This document shows, piece by piece, positions 38,427 to 47,534 of a stretch of 64,000 nt of DNA. Source of the DNA: Thermoanaerobacterium sp. RBIITD (GTDB lineage: Bacteria > Bacillota > Thermoanaerobacteria > Thermoanaerobacterales > Thermoanaerobacteraceae); contig NZ_LT906662.1 in assembly GCF_900205865.1 (NCBI RefSeq), positions 2,245,411 through 2,309,410 of the forward strand. Direction: 5' to 3'. Below the pieces are notes generated by a model. That model searched no databases and was not told the origin of the DNA. It was given only the letters and a program-made list of their open reading frames with translations. A program made the translations under genes and the position numbers. The stretch's first letter is position 1. Every line of letters begins with the position of its first letter.

Positions 38427-40172
38427 CAAAATCTCAATTTTGTCCCCTTGTTTAAGCACATCAGTATATGAAGCTTTCCTGCCGTTTAATATCATTTCCG
38501 GAAGCTTATTTTTTGGTAATTCAAAATTTATGAAGTTAAATATATCAATAAAAATATACTGCTCTTTACCGGAAAGTATTGTTTTATCTCCATTAACATA
38601 AACAAAAAAATCGGTATACTTTGGCGATGTTCTTATATCATCACCATTTTTTATGGCATAATTATCATCTACAGCATCACCATTGACAGTAAATTTAGAT
38701 GCATTATACTTTCTTTTAAGTTCACTAATTGTAATAGATGCATCTTTACCATTTATACCGTCTTCAATAACTATATTATCACCATTTTGTACAATGGTTT
38801 TAAGATTTACAATCTTACCGTTTTTAAGTATTTTGGCAGGAGTTCCTATTTCACCGTCTATCACAACTTTTTTACCATCCAGATTAAAACTTAATTTCTT
38901 GCCGTTCCTCGCCATTAATTTTTTGGCATCAAAATTTACCCTTAAAAGAACATCCATGATGGAGATTTCTTTTACATTTAATAACTCTATTTTCTTACCA
39001 TTAAAATTTATATTTATAAAATTATTTTTCCTATCAATTAACGCAGAATATGCAATACCAATTGGGGTAATGCATTCTGGGCCTTTTAGCTTTCTTCCTT
39101 TATAATTAATAACATTTACAGAATTAATATTTCTTACAGATACCCTTTCACTAGGTATGGATAGATTTTTTGCAATTTCATCTGCAATATTCGGGAGGTT
39201 GCTGCTGCCACCAACTAAGAATACTGCAGATGGACTTTTACCATTGTATTTTAAAATCTCATCACAGATCTTCTTAGATAGCTTTTTTATTTCCGGATTA
39301 ATAAGTTCTACAACTTCACTTTTGGTTATTTTATGTTCATCACCGATCACATCTTTAAATTTTATTTCTTTTTTATTGCTTGTCTTTATCTTTTCGGCAG
39401 TATTAAAATCTGTAAGGTAATGCTGCTGAATTGCTTCAGTTATTTCATCGCCAGCAAATGGTACCATTGAATACGCAATAATATTGCCATCCCTTGATAT
39501 TGCTATATCAGATGTACCTGCACCAATGTCTACAAGTGCAATATTAAGCATTCTAATCTTTGGCATAATAGCAACACCTATAGCAGCTATAGGTTCTAAT
39601 GTAAGGTATGTAACATCTAAATTAGCTTTTTTTGCGACAGAATATAAACTTTCAACGACATCATATGGTAAAAATGTCGCTATTATTTCAACTGCGATCT
39701 CATGCCCTGTATGGTCTTTGAGGTTTGTAATAGGAAGACCATCTAAGTAAAAGTTCGATATAGAGTATCCAACCATATGATATTTTATTGTGAAGCTTTG
39801 CCTTGAAATCTGTTCTTTTGCTGTATTTAAAGCTGACAAAACGAGATTGTCTATGTCGCTCTCCATTATCACATGTTTATCATCGATACTTTTTTCAGTT
39901 CTAACAATTTGCGTCTTTAAAGACCTACCTGCAGCAGCTAAGCATACATTTTTTAGCTGCATTCCAAGAGTTTTTTCAAGTTTTTCCTTGATTTTATTAG
40001 CAACTATTGATACTTTATCTATATCATGTATTTGACCATCAAACATAACTCTATCGGTGTGTTCCATCTGCTCTACTGCGAGTATCTTTAATTTATCCTT
40101 ATCAGGTACACCGACTATACCTACGACAATTCTTGTACCTATATCAAGTGCAAAAATAACATTATCATACAT
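38421..40172 (-). CDS. FtsA-like actin-family ATPase with C-terminal beta-grasp-like tail
   Basis: The 583-residue protein begins with an FtsA/PilM-type actin fold: FALDIGTRIVVGIVG (phosphate 1), ALVDIGAGTSDIAIS (phosphate 2) and VFLVGGSSNLP (adenosine). About 200 extra residues follow. They include repeated units with the pattern hydrophobic-NG...K-x-GD-x-I, for example ILNGRKASYTDVLKQGDKI and FTVNGDAVDDNYAIKNGDDI, which suggests beta-grasp modules. I start at ATG 40172, where GGGGG lies nine bases upstream; the open frame continues 33 codons further without a ribosome site. It stands alone, so it is a paralogue and not division ftsA. Confidence 0.82.
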   Translation of the reverse strand: MYDNVIFALDIGTRIVVGIVGVPDKDKLKILAVEQMEHTDRVMFDGQIHDIDKVSIVANKIKEKLEKTLGMQLKNVCLAAAGRSLKTQIVRTEKSIDDKHVIMESDIDNLVLSALNTAKEQISRQSFTIKYHMVGYSISNFYLDGLPITNLKDHTGHEIAVEIIATFLPYDVVESLYSVAKKANLDVTYLTLEPIAAIGVAIMPKIRMLNIALVDIGAGTSDIAISRDGNIIAYSMVPFAGDEITEAIQQHYLTDFNTAEKIKTSNKKEIKFKDVIGDEHKITKSEVVELINPEIKKLSKKICDEILKYNGKSPSAVFLVGGSSNLPNIADEIAKNLSIPSERVSVRNINSVNVINYKGRKLKGPECITPIGIAYSALIDRKNNFININFNGKKIELLNVKEISIMDVLLRVNFDAKKLMARNGKKLSFNLDGKKVVIDGEIGTPAKILKNGKIVNLKTIVQNGDNIVIEDGINGKDASITISELKRKYNASKFTVNGDAVDDNYAIKNGDDIRTSPKYTDFFVYVNGDKTILSGKEQYIFIDIFNFINFELPKNKLPEMILNGRKASYTDVLKQGDKIEILI

Positions 40173-40410
40173 TACAATACCCCCGAAAGATATATCGTAT
40201 ATCGAAAAATATATTTTAATAAATTTTTTAATGCTGTATAATTTTATTAAGATTTCTTTTATATTATACATTTTTTATTTCGCATGGGAAAGTATAGAGA
40301 TTTTCATAAGATGCAAACAAAAAAGTTTTCTTGAATTTATTTCCCGAAAGGGATATTGGTTATTAATTTTTTTATGAATGTTTTAAAAGTATTTGTGTGG
40401 GGTGGTAATA

Positions 40411-41415
40411 ATGATTAAAAATAGTGATTCTACTCAGTTAGAAAGGCAGTGGAAGATTTTATCTATCCTATCATGGGAGAATAAAGGCGTAACGATAAAC
40501 CAAATATATAACCGCATTGCTAAAAATTTCGGTGAGAAGGTATCGCCAAAGACGATAAAGAGAGATTTAGATGACCTTACAATGGTTTTTCCTATATATG
40601 AAGACGGTGAAGGTAGAGGGACAACATATGCGCTAGAAAAATACAAAATTGAAGATTTTGTTTTTTCTGTTCAGGAGCTTTTTTCTCTATTCTTTCTAAG
40701 AGAAATAATTAGAAAGTATGATACATCGGAGCCTGGCAAGTTAGCGCTACAACTTTTAGAGAGAATTATATCATATATTCCATCTATATATGACGACTAT
40801 ATCGATAGATTATATAAGACATTTTTGATACAGAAAGATATAGATTCTGATACGAACGTAACTGTAGAGACTTTAAAGATGATAAATGATGCCATTGTAG
40901 AAAAGAAATGCATTAAGATAAGATATTATTCATTTACGTCAGATTCAGAAACTGTTAGAGAAGTTAATCCATACATAATGTATGAAAAAGATGGCCATTA
41001 TTATCTTACGGGCTTTTGCAAACTTCATAATGAAATAAGGGATTTCAGGATATCTAGGATGAAGGAAATTGAGGTTCTAAATAAATCTTTCGAGATTTTA
41101 CCCGAATTCGACAAAACTAAATATTATAAATACACATGGAATATTTTGAAGGGAAGTACAAGATACAAGATAGAAATAAAATTTACAGGTAATGCCGCAA
41201 GGCTTGTCAAGGAGTATGATAGATATAGGGCAGATGATTTGATAGAAAATGAAGATGGCTCCATCATATTTATTAAGACAGTATCACAACTTGATGAGAT
41301 AAAAAGATGGGTTTTGGGATTTGGATCAGATGCGGAAGTCCTTGGGCCTCAAGAATTTAAAGATATGATATATAATGAAATAATCAAAATGGCAGAAAAA
41401 ATAAAAGGGGCGTAA
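40411..41415 (+). CDS. WYL-domain transcriptional regulator (DeoR/YafY type)
   Basis: The 334-residue protein has an N-terminal winged helix (about 8-75, LERQWKILSILSWENKGVT and SPKTIKRDLDDL). The WYL domain (about 155-225, KKCIKIRYYSF, GHYYLTGFCKLH and the RDFRISRMKEIE tail) is thought to sense nucleic acid or nucleotides. A C-terminal WCX-like region follows. Start ATG 40411 follows GGGGTGG. It diverges from the FtsA-like gene and converges on the DUF4340 gene, so its target is not obvious from position. Confidence 0.87.
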   Translation: MIKNSDSTQLERQWKILSILSWENKGVTINQIYNRIAKNFGEKVSPKTIKRDLDDLTMVFPIYEDGEGRGTTYALEKYKIEDFVFSVQELFSLFFLREIIRKYDTSEPGKLALQLLERIISYIPSIYDDYIDRLYKTFLIQKDIDSDTNVTVETLKMINDAIVEKKCIKIRYYSFTSDSETVREVNPYIMYEKDGHYYLTGFCKLHNEIRDFRISRMKEIEVLNKSFEILPEFDKTKYYKYTWNILKGSTRYKIEIKFTGNAARLVKEYDRYRADDLIENEDGSIIFIKTVSQLDEIKRWVLGFGSDAEVLGPQEFKDMIYNEIIKMAEKIKGA

Positions 41416-41427
41416 TACCCCTTATTT
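41398..41427. terminator. Bidirectional terminator between WYL regulator and DUF4340 gene
   Basis: AATAAAAGGGG pairs with CCCCTTATT (one bulged A), overlapping both convergent gene ends, with A/T-rich flanks. Confidence 0.6.
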
Positions 41428-42312
41428 AATTGCACTATTTGTATCAGATATAAGCCCATTTAGCTGGTCTTTTGTTATATATAGACCAATGTTTTCATTG
41501 TTTTTTTCTATATAGTATTTTGAATTATCATCTGTTAAGAATTTAACTTCTTCACTTTTATTTCCGTCAGATATTGTCAGGGTAAAGCTTGAATTATTGC
41601 CCTTTGCTTTTTTATTTAAATCTAAACCAGAAGCATTTAATAATACTACATCATCTAATAATTTATCAGTGGTATCCTTGTTAATTTCTTTTCCATTATA
41701 TTTCCATTTCCCGCTTTTGTCCTTTTGAATATCATGAGTACCCGATGAATTTATATAAGTGATTTTAGCTATTTTATCTTTTGGTATAGTGAATATACCT
41801 TTATCAATATAGTTAAAAACATAATCACCTGACAATAAAAACTTTTCAACTGAGTTTGCATCAACGATATATATATCAGGAGACTTTGATGATTTTACAT
41901 AGTATGCATTACCTACAGGTGATTTATTGCCAATAATAATATTTTCTGTTTCACCTTTATTTGAAGCAATTTTAATTGTAAAACTGGTATTATCAAGCCC
42001 ATATTTTTTTAAATCGCTGTCAGAAAATTTCCTGCTATACTTTAATTGTGTCAGTGAATTTAATGTATCATCAGCATTTATACTGTCAGCTTTGTAGTTT
42101 ATAGGTTTGACAAGTTCATAGTTGCCACTGGACTTTTTTAAAGTAACTTCATTGTTGTTGCTTTTAATATCTATTGATTCAATATTGCTTTTACTAATAC
42201 TTACTACATTGGCCGTTGCTGTTGGTTTTTTTGTACTTTTATTATAGTAATAAAATCCAAGTAGTGCTGCAAAGACAATGAACAATATTATCGTATTTCT
42301 AAAAGTCTTCAT
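41422..42312 (-). CDS. DUF4340-domain membrane-anchored protein
   Basis: The 296-residue protein has one N-terminal membrane helix (about 5-22), then a region of repeated DUF4340-like beta-rich units (SNIESIDIKSNNNEVTLKK; KYSRKFSDSDLKKYGL; YYVKSSKSPDIYIVD). The bulk should lie outside the membrane. DUF4340 proteins commonly accompany GldG/ABC exporters, as here, where the gene overlaps the gldG-like gene by four bases. ATG 42312 follows GAGGG. The function is unknown but is presumably in the same complex. Confidence 0.82.
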   Translation of the reverse strand: MKTFRNTIILFIVFAALLGFYYYNKSTKKPTATANVVSISKSNIESIDIKSNNNEVTLKKSSGNYELVKPINYKADSINADDTLNSLTQLKYSRKFSDSDLKKYGLDNTSFTIKIASNKGETENIIIGNKSPVGNAYYVKSSKSPDIYIVDANSVEKFLLSGDYVFNYIDKGIFTIPKDKIAKITYINSSGTHDIQKDKSGKWKYNGKEINKDTTDKLLDDVVLLNASGLDLNKKAKGNNSSFTLTISDGNKSEEVKFLTDDNSKYYIEKNNENIGLYITKDQLNGLISDTNSAIK

Positions 42313-43691
42313 AGTGCCCTCCTTCTGAAGAAGACATATCCGCCTATGACCCATATGACTAAAGGAATAACAACAACTGTTACTAAAAACATTGAATTTG
42401 CTTGTTTTCCTGTCATAAATAGCCTTGCATAGTCAAGGGTTTTTGGACTTATAGATATCTGAGAAGTTTTATTTGAAAGCCAATTGGCACTATTCATCAA
42501 AAGGTCTTTATTTCCCTCTATGCCTATAACTTTATTCGTTGCAATGAGGTCATTTCCAAGAAGGACTATTTTCATTCCTGTCTTTTTGTCAGATATTGTA
42601 ACACCCAGCGTAAGAGGACCTTTTATATCATTGCTGTCAAAGCTTGCCTGTTTGCTGTTGAAGTTTGTTTCACCCCATGCTTTATCGCTTGTTGTTAAAA
42701 ATGATTGTATTGATAGGTTTCCGTCATTTGTCTCCTTATACGTGATGCTCCTTGAGCTTGGGGCAACAGAAGCTAAATTTGCCGACTCTAATTTATCGGT
42801 TATCTGGTGATAACCATATACAGGTACGGGTGATAATGCATCCATAAAATAATTTCTTGATGGATCGACTATTACATCATTGTCGATTTTTATATTCCAT
42901 GTCGACAATAAATCATTTATTGACTTTTGTTTTAAGGTTCCATTTTCAGCACCCATCATAATGATTGCTTTTCCGCCCTTATTAAAGTAATCCTTAAGTG
43001 CATTCATTTCTTGGTCAGTATAATCCATTTGGGGATTTGCAATTATTATAAGACCTGCATCTTTTGGTATACCTCCGGACTGACCTATATTTAAGTCGCT
43101 TACTTCATATCCTTCACCTTGTAATGCGGTTTGAAAATTCGTTAAAGATCCTGTACTGTTTACTTCATTATGGCCTTGGACGATATATGCTTTTATCTTG
43201 TTATTTTCTGTTACATTTATTATGGCTTGAGTAAATTGCTGCTCTCCGTTGAACACTGTCTGGCCTGTTTCCTGTGACTGCGTGAAGGTATCATATGAAT
43301 TAACGATTTGTCTTTTATTCTCATCTTTGCTATTCAAGAATAAAGTAGTATCGTAATCGGTAATTCCATATTTTTGAGCTAATGAAGGATTTTTATCGGG
43401 GTCTACAAAATTAACCTTTATTCTTTTTGATATTCCCGTATATTCATCAAGTAGGTTTTGCACCTGTGTCTTTGCACTGTCATCTTTGAAAAATGCATAT
43501 ACTGTTACATCAGTTTTTAAATTTTTTAAAACCTGTTTTGTCTTATCAGATAATGTAAATTGTTTTGTCTTTGTCAAGTCCCATTTTATCGGTTTTTGTG
43601 CTAATATAAGGTTTCCGATAATTAAAATGCCCAATAAAATAATGATTGCTAAAAACATGTTGCTGCCGTATTTTAATCTAATTTTATTCAA
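42309..43691 (-). CDS. GldG-family ABC system auxiliary protein
   Basis: The 460-residue protein has a membrane helix near each end (about 12-30 and 433-455) and a large extracytoplasmic GldG/IFT52-like domain between (WDLTKTKQFTLSDKTKQVL, VNFVDPDKNP, YIVQGHNEV, IIIANPQMDYTDQE). In Bacteroidetes GldG works with GldA/GldF. In Firmicutes such proteins form ABC exporters of unknown substrate. It lies between the permease gene and the DUF4340 gene in one operon. Confidence 0.87.
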   Translation of the reverse strand: MNKIRLKYGSNMFLAIIILLGILIIGNLILAQKPIKWDLTKTKQFTLSDKTKQVLKNLKTDVTVYAFFKDDSAKTQVQNLLDEYTGISKRIKVNFVDPDKNPSLAQKYGITDYDTTLFLNSKDENKRQIVNSYDTFTQSQETGQTVFNGEQQFTQAIINVTENNKIKAYIVQGHNEVNSTGSLTNFQTALQGEGYEVSDLNIGQSGGIPKDAGLIIIANPQMDYTDQEMNALKDYFNKGGKAIIMMGAENGTLKQKSINDLLSTWNIKIDNDVIVDPSRNYFMDALSPVPVYGYHQITDKLESANLASVAPSSRSITYKETNDGNLSIQSFLTTSDKAWGETNFNSKQASFDSNDIKGPLTLGVTISDKKTGMKIVLLGNDLIATNKVIGIEGNKDLLMNSANWLSNKTSQISISPKTLDYARLFMTGKQANSMFLVTVVVIPLVIWVIGGYVFFRRRAL

Positions 43692-43704
43692 TCATGTTAC
43701 CTCC

Positions 43705-44412
43705 TTAACTCCAGCGTCTTTTATCAACAACCATTATTGTAAGAAATATAAAGAAGATTATAAAACTTAGGTAAAAGACAATGTCATTTAAATTCAATAT
43801 GCCGTTTTGAAAGTTGTTGAACCTTTGCAAAAGTGAAATATTTTCTGCGATCGTCTTGGTTTTGCCTTGAAATACATCGCCAAGCCAGCTTATTATCCAG
43901 AATATAATAAGCAGCGAAAAGCCTATAACACCTGCAACAAGTTGATTTTCAGATAATGATGATGCAAATATTCCGACAGCTAAAAATGCCGCACCCATTA
44001 AAAGTATTCCAATATAGCCTGTTAGTATAGGGCCAAAATCTGGTGTGCTGTATATTTTTAGATATAGTGGGTATATAAAAGATATTACTAATGCAGATAT
44101 AAAGACAGTAAGTGATGCAAAAAATTTACCTAATACCATATCTGTGACTGTTAATGGCGACGTCATAAGAAGCTGATCTGTGCCATTTTTCATTTCTTCT
44201 GATAATAGTTTCATTGTTAAAATAGGACTTATAAACATGAATACGAAAATCATGTTGCCAAACACAGGGGTCATAAGTGCGTATTGTGATGAAAGCACGA
44301 ATGTAGCGAAAAAGTATCCTGATATAAGTAGGAAAAATCCTATAAGCACGTATGCCAACGGTGAAAGAAAATATGATTTAAGCTCCCTTTTGTATATTGT
44401 CAGGATTTTCAT
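43705..44412 (-). CDS. ABC-2 type permease (GldF-like)
   Basis: The 235-residue protein has six membrane helices and the family start LTIYKRELKSYFLSPLAYVL. TKLLSEEMKNGTDQLL-like text (LLSEEMKNGTDQLLMTSPL) precedes helix 3, as in GldF/NosY-type ABC-2 permeases. Its start overlaps the end of the ATPase gene by 35 bases. It is the membrane channel of the transporter energised by that ATPase. Confidence 0.88.
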   Translation of the reverse strand: MKILTIYKRELKSYFLSPLAYVLIGFFLLISGYFFATFVLSSQYALMTPVFGNMIFVFMFISPILTMKLLSEEMKNGTDQLLMTSPLTVTDMVLGKFFASLTVFISALVISFIYPLYLKIYSTPDFGPILTGYIGILLMGAAFLAVGIFASSLSENQLVAGVIGFSLLIIFWIISWLGDVFQGKTKTIAENISLLQRFNNFQNGILNLNDIVFYLSFIIFFIFLTIMVVDKRRWS

Positions 44413-45361
44413 TGTTCTTTACCTCCTCATCTGTCGTTAGTTGTAAGAAAATTTCTTCGAGGCTATAACTTACCGGCCTGAATTCGATAATTGGTATATT
44501 ACATTTTGCAAATGAAAAGAAGATATCTTTTCTTAAATCTTTATCAACTACGGTATCAATATTAATGTCGATGCAATTTTCACCCTTATTTTCCACAGTT
44601 TTAAAATCCTTGATTCCACTTAATTCTTTAAGTATAGGATTAATTTTATCTTGTGGCCCTGCAACTTTAAGGAAATATCTTTTTGATTTACTCAAGCTAT
44701 CTGTTAGATTTTCTGTAGTATCTATTGCGACGATTTTTCCTTTGTTTATTATTATAACTCTATCACATATCATGCTGACTTCAGGTAATATATGGGTACT
44801 TAGTATTATTGTGTGTTTTTCACCTAATTTTTTTATTATATCTCTTATCTCTTTAATTTGCTTAGGGTCAAGTCCTACTGTTGGTTCATCAAGGATAAGA
44901 ACATCGGGGTCACCGACTATTGCCTGTGCAAGACCTACCCTTTGTTTAAATCCCTTTGACAAATTTTTAATAAGACGATTCCTTACATCTTTTAATCCTA
45001 TCTCATTTACGACCTTGTCAATTGTAGATTTACGATCTTTTCGAGGCACCTCTTTTAATTCACATACGAATGCAAGATATGCTTCGACTGTCATATCAAG
45101 GTATAGTGGTGGAACTTCTGGTAGATATCCAATATGTTTTTTAGCCTTTATCGCATCTTCAATGATGTCATAACCAGCGATTTTTACAGTGCCAGAAGTA
45201 GGTGGCATAAAACCAGTTATCATTTTCATGGTAGAGCTTTTTCCAGCACCATTTGGTCCTAAGAAGCCGACAATTTCTCCAGTATCGACGGAAAAACTGA
45301 TGTTATCTACGGCTTTACGGCTTCCGTAGGTTTTTGTGATGTTATTTACTTCTATCATCAT
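44378..45361 (-). CDS. ABC transporter ATP-binding protein (GldA-like)
   Basis: This 327-residue ATPase has Walker A GPNGAGKSST, the Q-loop region, signature NLSKGFKQRVGLAQA, Walker B VLILDEPTVGLDP and the switch His in LSTHILPE. A C-terminal extension (about 225-320) is typical of ABC-2 exporters. AGGAGG lies 11 bases before ATG 45361. ATG 45358 is an alternative. It is the first gene of a four-gene operon with permease, GldG-like and DUF4340 genes. Confidence 0.92.
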   Translation of the reverse strand: MMIEVNNITKTYGSRKAVDNISFSVDTGEIVGFLGPNGAGKSSTMKMITGFMPPTSGTVKIAGYDIIEDAIKAKKHIGYLPEVPPLYLDMTVEAYLAFVCELKEVPRKDRKSTIDKVVNEIGLKDVRNRLIKNLSKGFKQRVGLAQAIVGDPDVLILDEPTVGLDPKQIKEIRDIIKKLGEKHTIILSTHILPEVSMICDRVIIINKGKIVAIDTTENLTDSLSKSKRYFLKVAGPQDKINPILKELSGIKDFKTVENKGENCIDINIDTVVDKDLRKDIFFSFAKCNIPIIEFRPVSYSLEEIFLQLTTDEEVKNNENPDNIQKGA

Positions 45362-45370
45362 AAGAGCCAA

Positions 45371-45737
45371 AACCTCCTTTTTGTATATACTATTTAATTA
45401 TAGTCAAGTATTATTAATAAATTGTTAACAAAATATGAAGAAAGTTTTAAAAATGCAAAAAAATAAAGTATTCAAGGCTTTATGTCATACCGTTACTTCA
45501 TTGGTTTATCATCAGGCATATCTATATTTAGTTGTGCATTTGCATCAGCCATTTCTTTGTAATTACACATACCGCCAATCATTGGATTTGACATCATAAG
45601 CGGGCTTTTTCTTTTATTTTTCACATAAAGGGTCATTTTGATTTATCACTTTCTATAAATATTAAATTGAAAAAATTTCAAAGAATTTAAGCTTTTAATA
45701 TGCGTGAAACTCATAAAAACCGCTTGGCTGTGAAAAA
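45371..45737. other. Intergenic region with one possible small gene
   Basis: Apart from a possible 47-codon gene at 45493-45636 (-), I see only AT-rich sequence here. It includes a TATAAT (minus strand) just before the ABC operon with no good -35, and the palindrome TTGTTAACAA. Confidence 0.4.
45493..45636 (-). CDS. Possible small protein of 47 residues
   Basis: An ATG at 45634-45636 (minus) opens a 47-codon frame. The product starts MTLYVKNKRKSPLMMSNPM, has GGMCNYKEMAD in the middle and ends MPDDKPMK. AGAAAGTGA lies about 12 bases upstream, a weak ribosome site. Composition looks protein-like (basic start, acidic end, no low-complexity runs), and no larger gene overlaps. I do not recognise a family, and chance cannot be excluded. 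Confidence 0.4.
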   Translation of the reverse strand: MTLYVKNKRKSPLMMSNPMIGGMCNYKEMADANAQLNIDMPDDKPMK

Positions 45738-45813
45738 TGGTGCGCCTGACAGGAATCGAACCTGCGACCTTTCGGTTCGGAGCCGAATGCTCTATCCACT
45801 GAGCTACAGGCGC
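45738..45813 (-). tRNA. tRNA-Arg (anticodon CCG)
   Basis: The minus strand folds as a complete cloverleaf. The acceptor is GCGCCTG/CAGGCGC. The D-arm is GCTC/GAGC. The anticodon stem TTCGG/CCGAA holds loop CTCCGAA, so the anticodon is CCG (codon CGG). The T-arm is GCAGG-TTCGATT-CCTGT. The discriminator A and the CCA end are encoded. Length is 76 bases. Confidence 0.96.
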
Positions 45814-45827
45814 ACATTACCATTAAC

Positions 45828-45857
45828 ATTATAAACTTATATAGTCTTTTTAGTCAA
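45828..45857 (-). promoter_or_regulatory. Promoter of tRNA-Arg
   Basis: On the minus strand TTGACT (45852-45857) and TATAAT (45828-45833) are 18 bases apart, and the -10 element ends 14 bases before the tRNA 5' end. It is a strong sigma-A type promoter. Confidence 0.72.
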
Positions 45858-45973
45858 CTAAGATAAATTAAAAAAATATTTCACTTTTTAATAAAATAAA
45901 GGAGGAATTTTTCAATTTATGTCGAATATATATAACAATAATGAAAAAAGAAAAAGAGAAAGAGGAGATGCCA

Positions 45974-46693
45974 ATGAAGGTACTAAAGGATATTGAAAAT
46001 GGACTTATAGTTTCATGTCAGGCGCTTGAAGATGAACCACTCCATAGCCCATTTATAATGGCGAAGATGGCAAAAGCAGCGGAAATGGGGGGAGCGGTAG
46101 CAATAAGAGCTAATGGTTATGAAGATATAAAAGCAATAAGGAAAGAAGTGAAACTCCCCATAATTGGTCTTATAAAAAAAAGCTATAGTGGTTATATACC
46201 ATATATAACGCCAACAATAGAGGAGGTTGATAAAGTAATAAAAGCAGGTGCGGATATTGTAGCTATAGATGCGACGAAGCTTATTAAACCAGGTAATATT
46301 ACTACAAATGATCTTTTAAAAGAAATTAAGAAGTTATACCCAAATGTATTAGTAATGGCAGATATATCAACATATGAAGAAGGGCTTGAGGCGGAAAAGA
46401 TAGGATTTGATATTGTTTCAACTACTCTTTCAGGCTATACGGATTATAGTAAGAAAAATGATAAACCGGATTTTGATTTGATAGAAAGTTTGGCTAAAGA
46501 TATCAAAGTACCACTAATAGCAGAAGGAAGAATATGGACACCAGAAGAGGCTATTAAAGCTTTGGATCTTGGAGCATACGCAGTAGTAGTTGGTACAGCC
46601 ATAACAAGACCACAGGAGATAACAAAACATTTTACTGAAGCAATTAAAAAAAGGGTGGTAAAAAGATGCAGGAACAAAATAGCGTCGTATTAA
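45974..46693 (+). CDS. nanE: N-acetylmannosamine-6-phosphate 2-epimerase
   Basis: This 239-residue TIM barrel converts ManNAc-6-P to GlcNAc-6-P. Family motifs are GLIVSCQALEDEPLHSP, AVAIRANG, PIIGLIKK, VAIDAT and PLIAEGRIWTPEEA. GAGGAG just upstream favours ATG 45974 (MKVLKDIENG); ATGs at 45941 and 45968 also lie in frame. It starts a cluster with an RpiR regulator and a ROK kinase, which overlaps at its 3' end by 28 bases with the regulator. It funnels amino sugars toward glycolysis. Confidence 0.92.
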   Translation: MKVLKDIENGLIVSCQALEDEPLHSPFIMAKMAKAAEMGGAVAIRANGYEDIKAIRKEVKLPIIGLIKKSYSGYIPYITPTIEEVDKVIKAGADIVAIDATKLIKPGNITTNDLLKEIKKLYPNVLVMADISTYEEGLEAEKIGFDIVSTTLSGYTDYSKKNDKPDFDLIESLAKDIKVPLIAEGRIWTPEEAIKALDLGAYAVVVGTAITRPQEITKHFTEAIKKRVVKRCRNKIASY

Positions 46694-47517
46694 AAATAAG
46701 AAGCGTATATAATTCATTAACAAATGCAGAAAAAAAAGTAGCCGATTATGTTCTTAACAATACTGAAGAAGTTATTTATTCTTCAGTGACGGAACTTGCA
46801 GAGAAAATTAATGTAGGTGAAACAACTATTGTAAGATTTTGCCGTCATATAGGTTTAACTGGGTTTCAGGATTTTAAATTGAATATAGCAAAAGAGACAG
46901 TCAGCCCGGAGACAAGCATACACGAGAATATAACATTTAATGATACGACTAATGTGCTCGTACAAAAAATAACGACAGAAAACACATTGGCAATTTCTAA
47001 TACAATGAGAATGCTGTCTATTAGTGAACTTGAAAGAGCTGTTGAAGAAATCACAAAAGCTAATAAAATCGAAATATATGGTGTAGGCGCATCTGGTTAT
47101 ACTGCACTTGATGCAAAATATAAATTTATGAGGCTTGGGTTAAATGTTGATGCGAATCTTGACGCACATATACAGGCTATATCAGCAGTAAACCTAAATG
47201 AGAATGACGTTGCTATTGGGATATCATTTTCAGGTAGTACAAAAGATACTGTAGAAACATGTAGGTTAGCTAAAGAATCTGGTGCAAAGATTATTTGCAT
47301 TACAAATTATGCAAGATCCCCAATTACGGCTGTAGCGGATATAATCCTTCTTACATCTGCAAAAGAAACTCCACTAAGAAGTGGTGCATTAACTTCCAAA
47401 ATTGCTCAGCTTCATATACTTGATATTTTATATACTTGTGTAGCAATAAAAATGAAGGATAAAGCGGTTCAAGGTCTGAATAAAACTGCTAAAGCAGTGC
47501 TCGATAAATTGTATTAA
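46666..47517 (+). CDS. MurR/RpiR-family transcriptional regulator
   Basis: The 283-residue protein has an N-terminal helix-turn-helix (about 1-77, VYNSLTNAEKKVADYVL and INVGETTIVRFCRHIGL). A C-terminal SIS domain (about 115-245, IYGVGASGYTALDAKYKF, GISFSGSTKDTVE) binds phosphosugars. Given its neighbours, the likely effector is an amino-sugar phosphate such as GlcNAc-6-P or ManNAc-6-P, and the likely target is this cluster. It overlaps the nanE end and its stop abuts the kinase gene. Confidence 0.92.
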   Translation: MQEQNSVVLKIRSVYNSLTNAEKKVADYVLNNTEEVIYSSVTELAEKINVGETTIVRFCRHIGLTGFQDFKLNIAKETVSPETSIHENITFNDTTNVLVQKITTENTLAISNTMRMLSISELERAVEEITKANKIEIYGVGASGYTALDAKYKFMRLGLNVDANLDAHIQAISAVNLNENDVAIGISFSGSTKDTVETCRLAKESGAKIICITNYARSPITAVADIILLTSAKETPLRSGALTSKIAQLHILDILYTCVAIKMKDKAVQGLNKTAKAVLDKLY

Positions 47518-47534
47518 TGAAAGGTGTTTATATA

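Noticed and set aside
38421-40172. Cell-division ftsA
   Set aside because: No ftsZ or ftsQ neighbour, and a long C-terminal tail is present; called FtsA-like only.
45919-45996. A 25-codon leader frame (MSNIYNNNEKRKRER...) with AGGAGG upstream, overlapping the nanE start
   Set aside because: The ribosome site is 13 bases from the ATG, the product is low-complexity, and it overlaps nanE. It could be a leader peptide, but the evidence is too thin to list as a gene.
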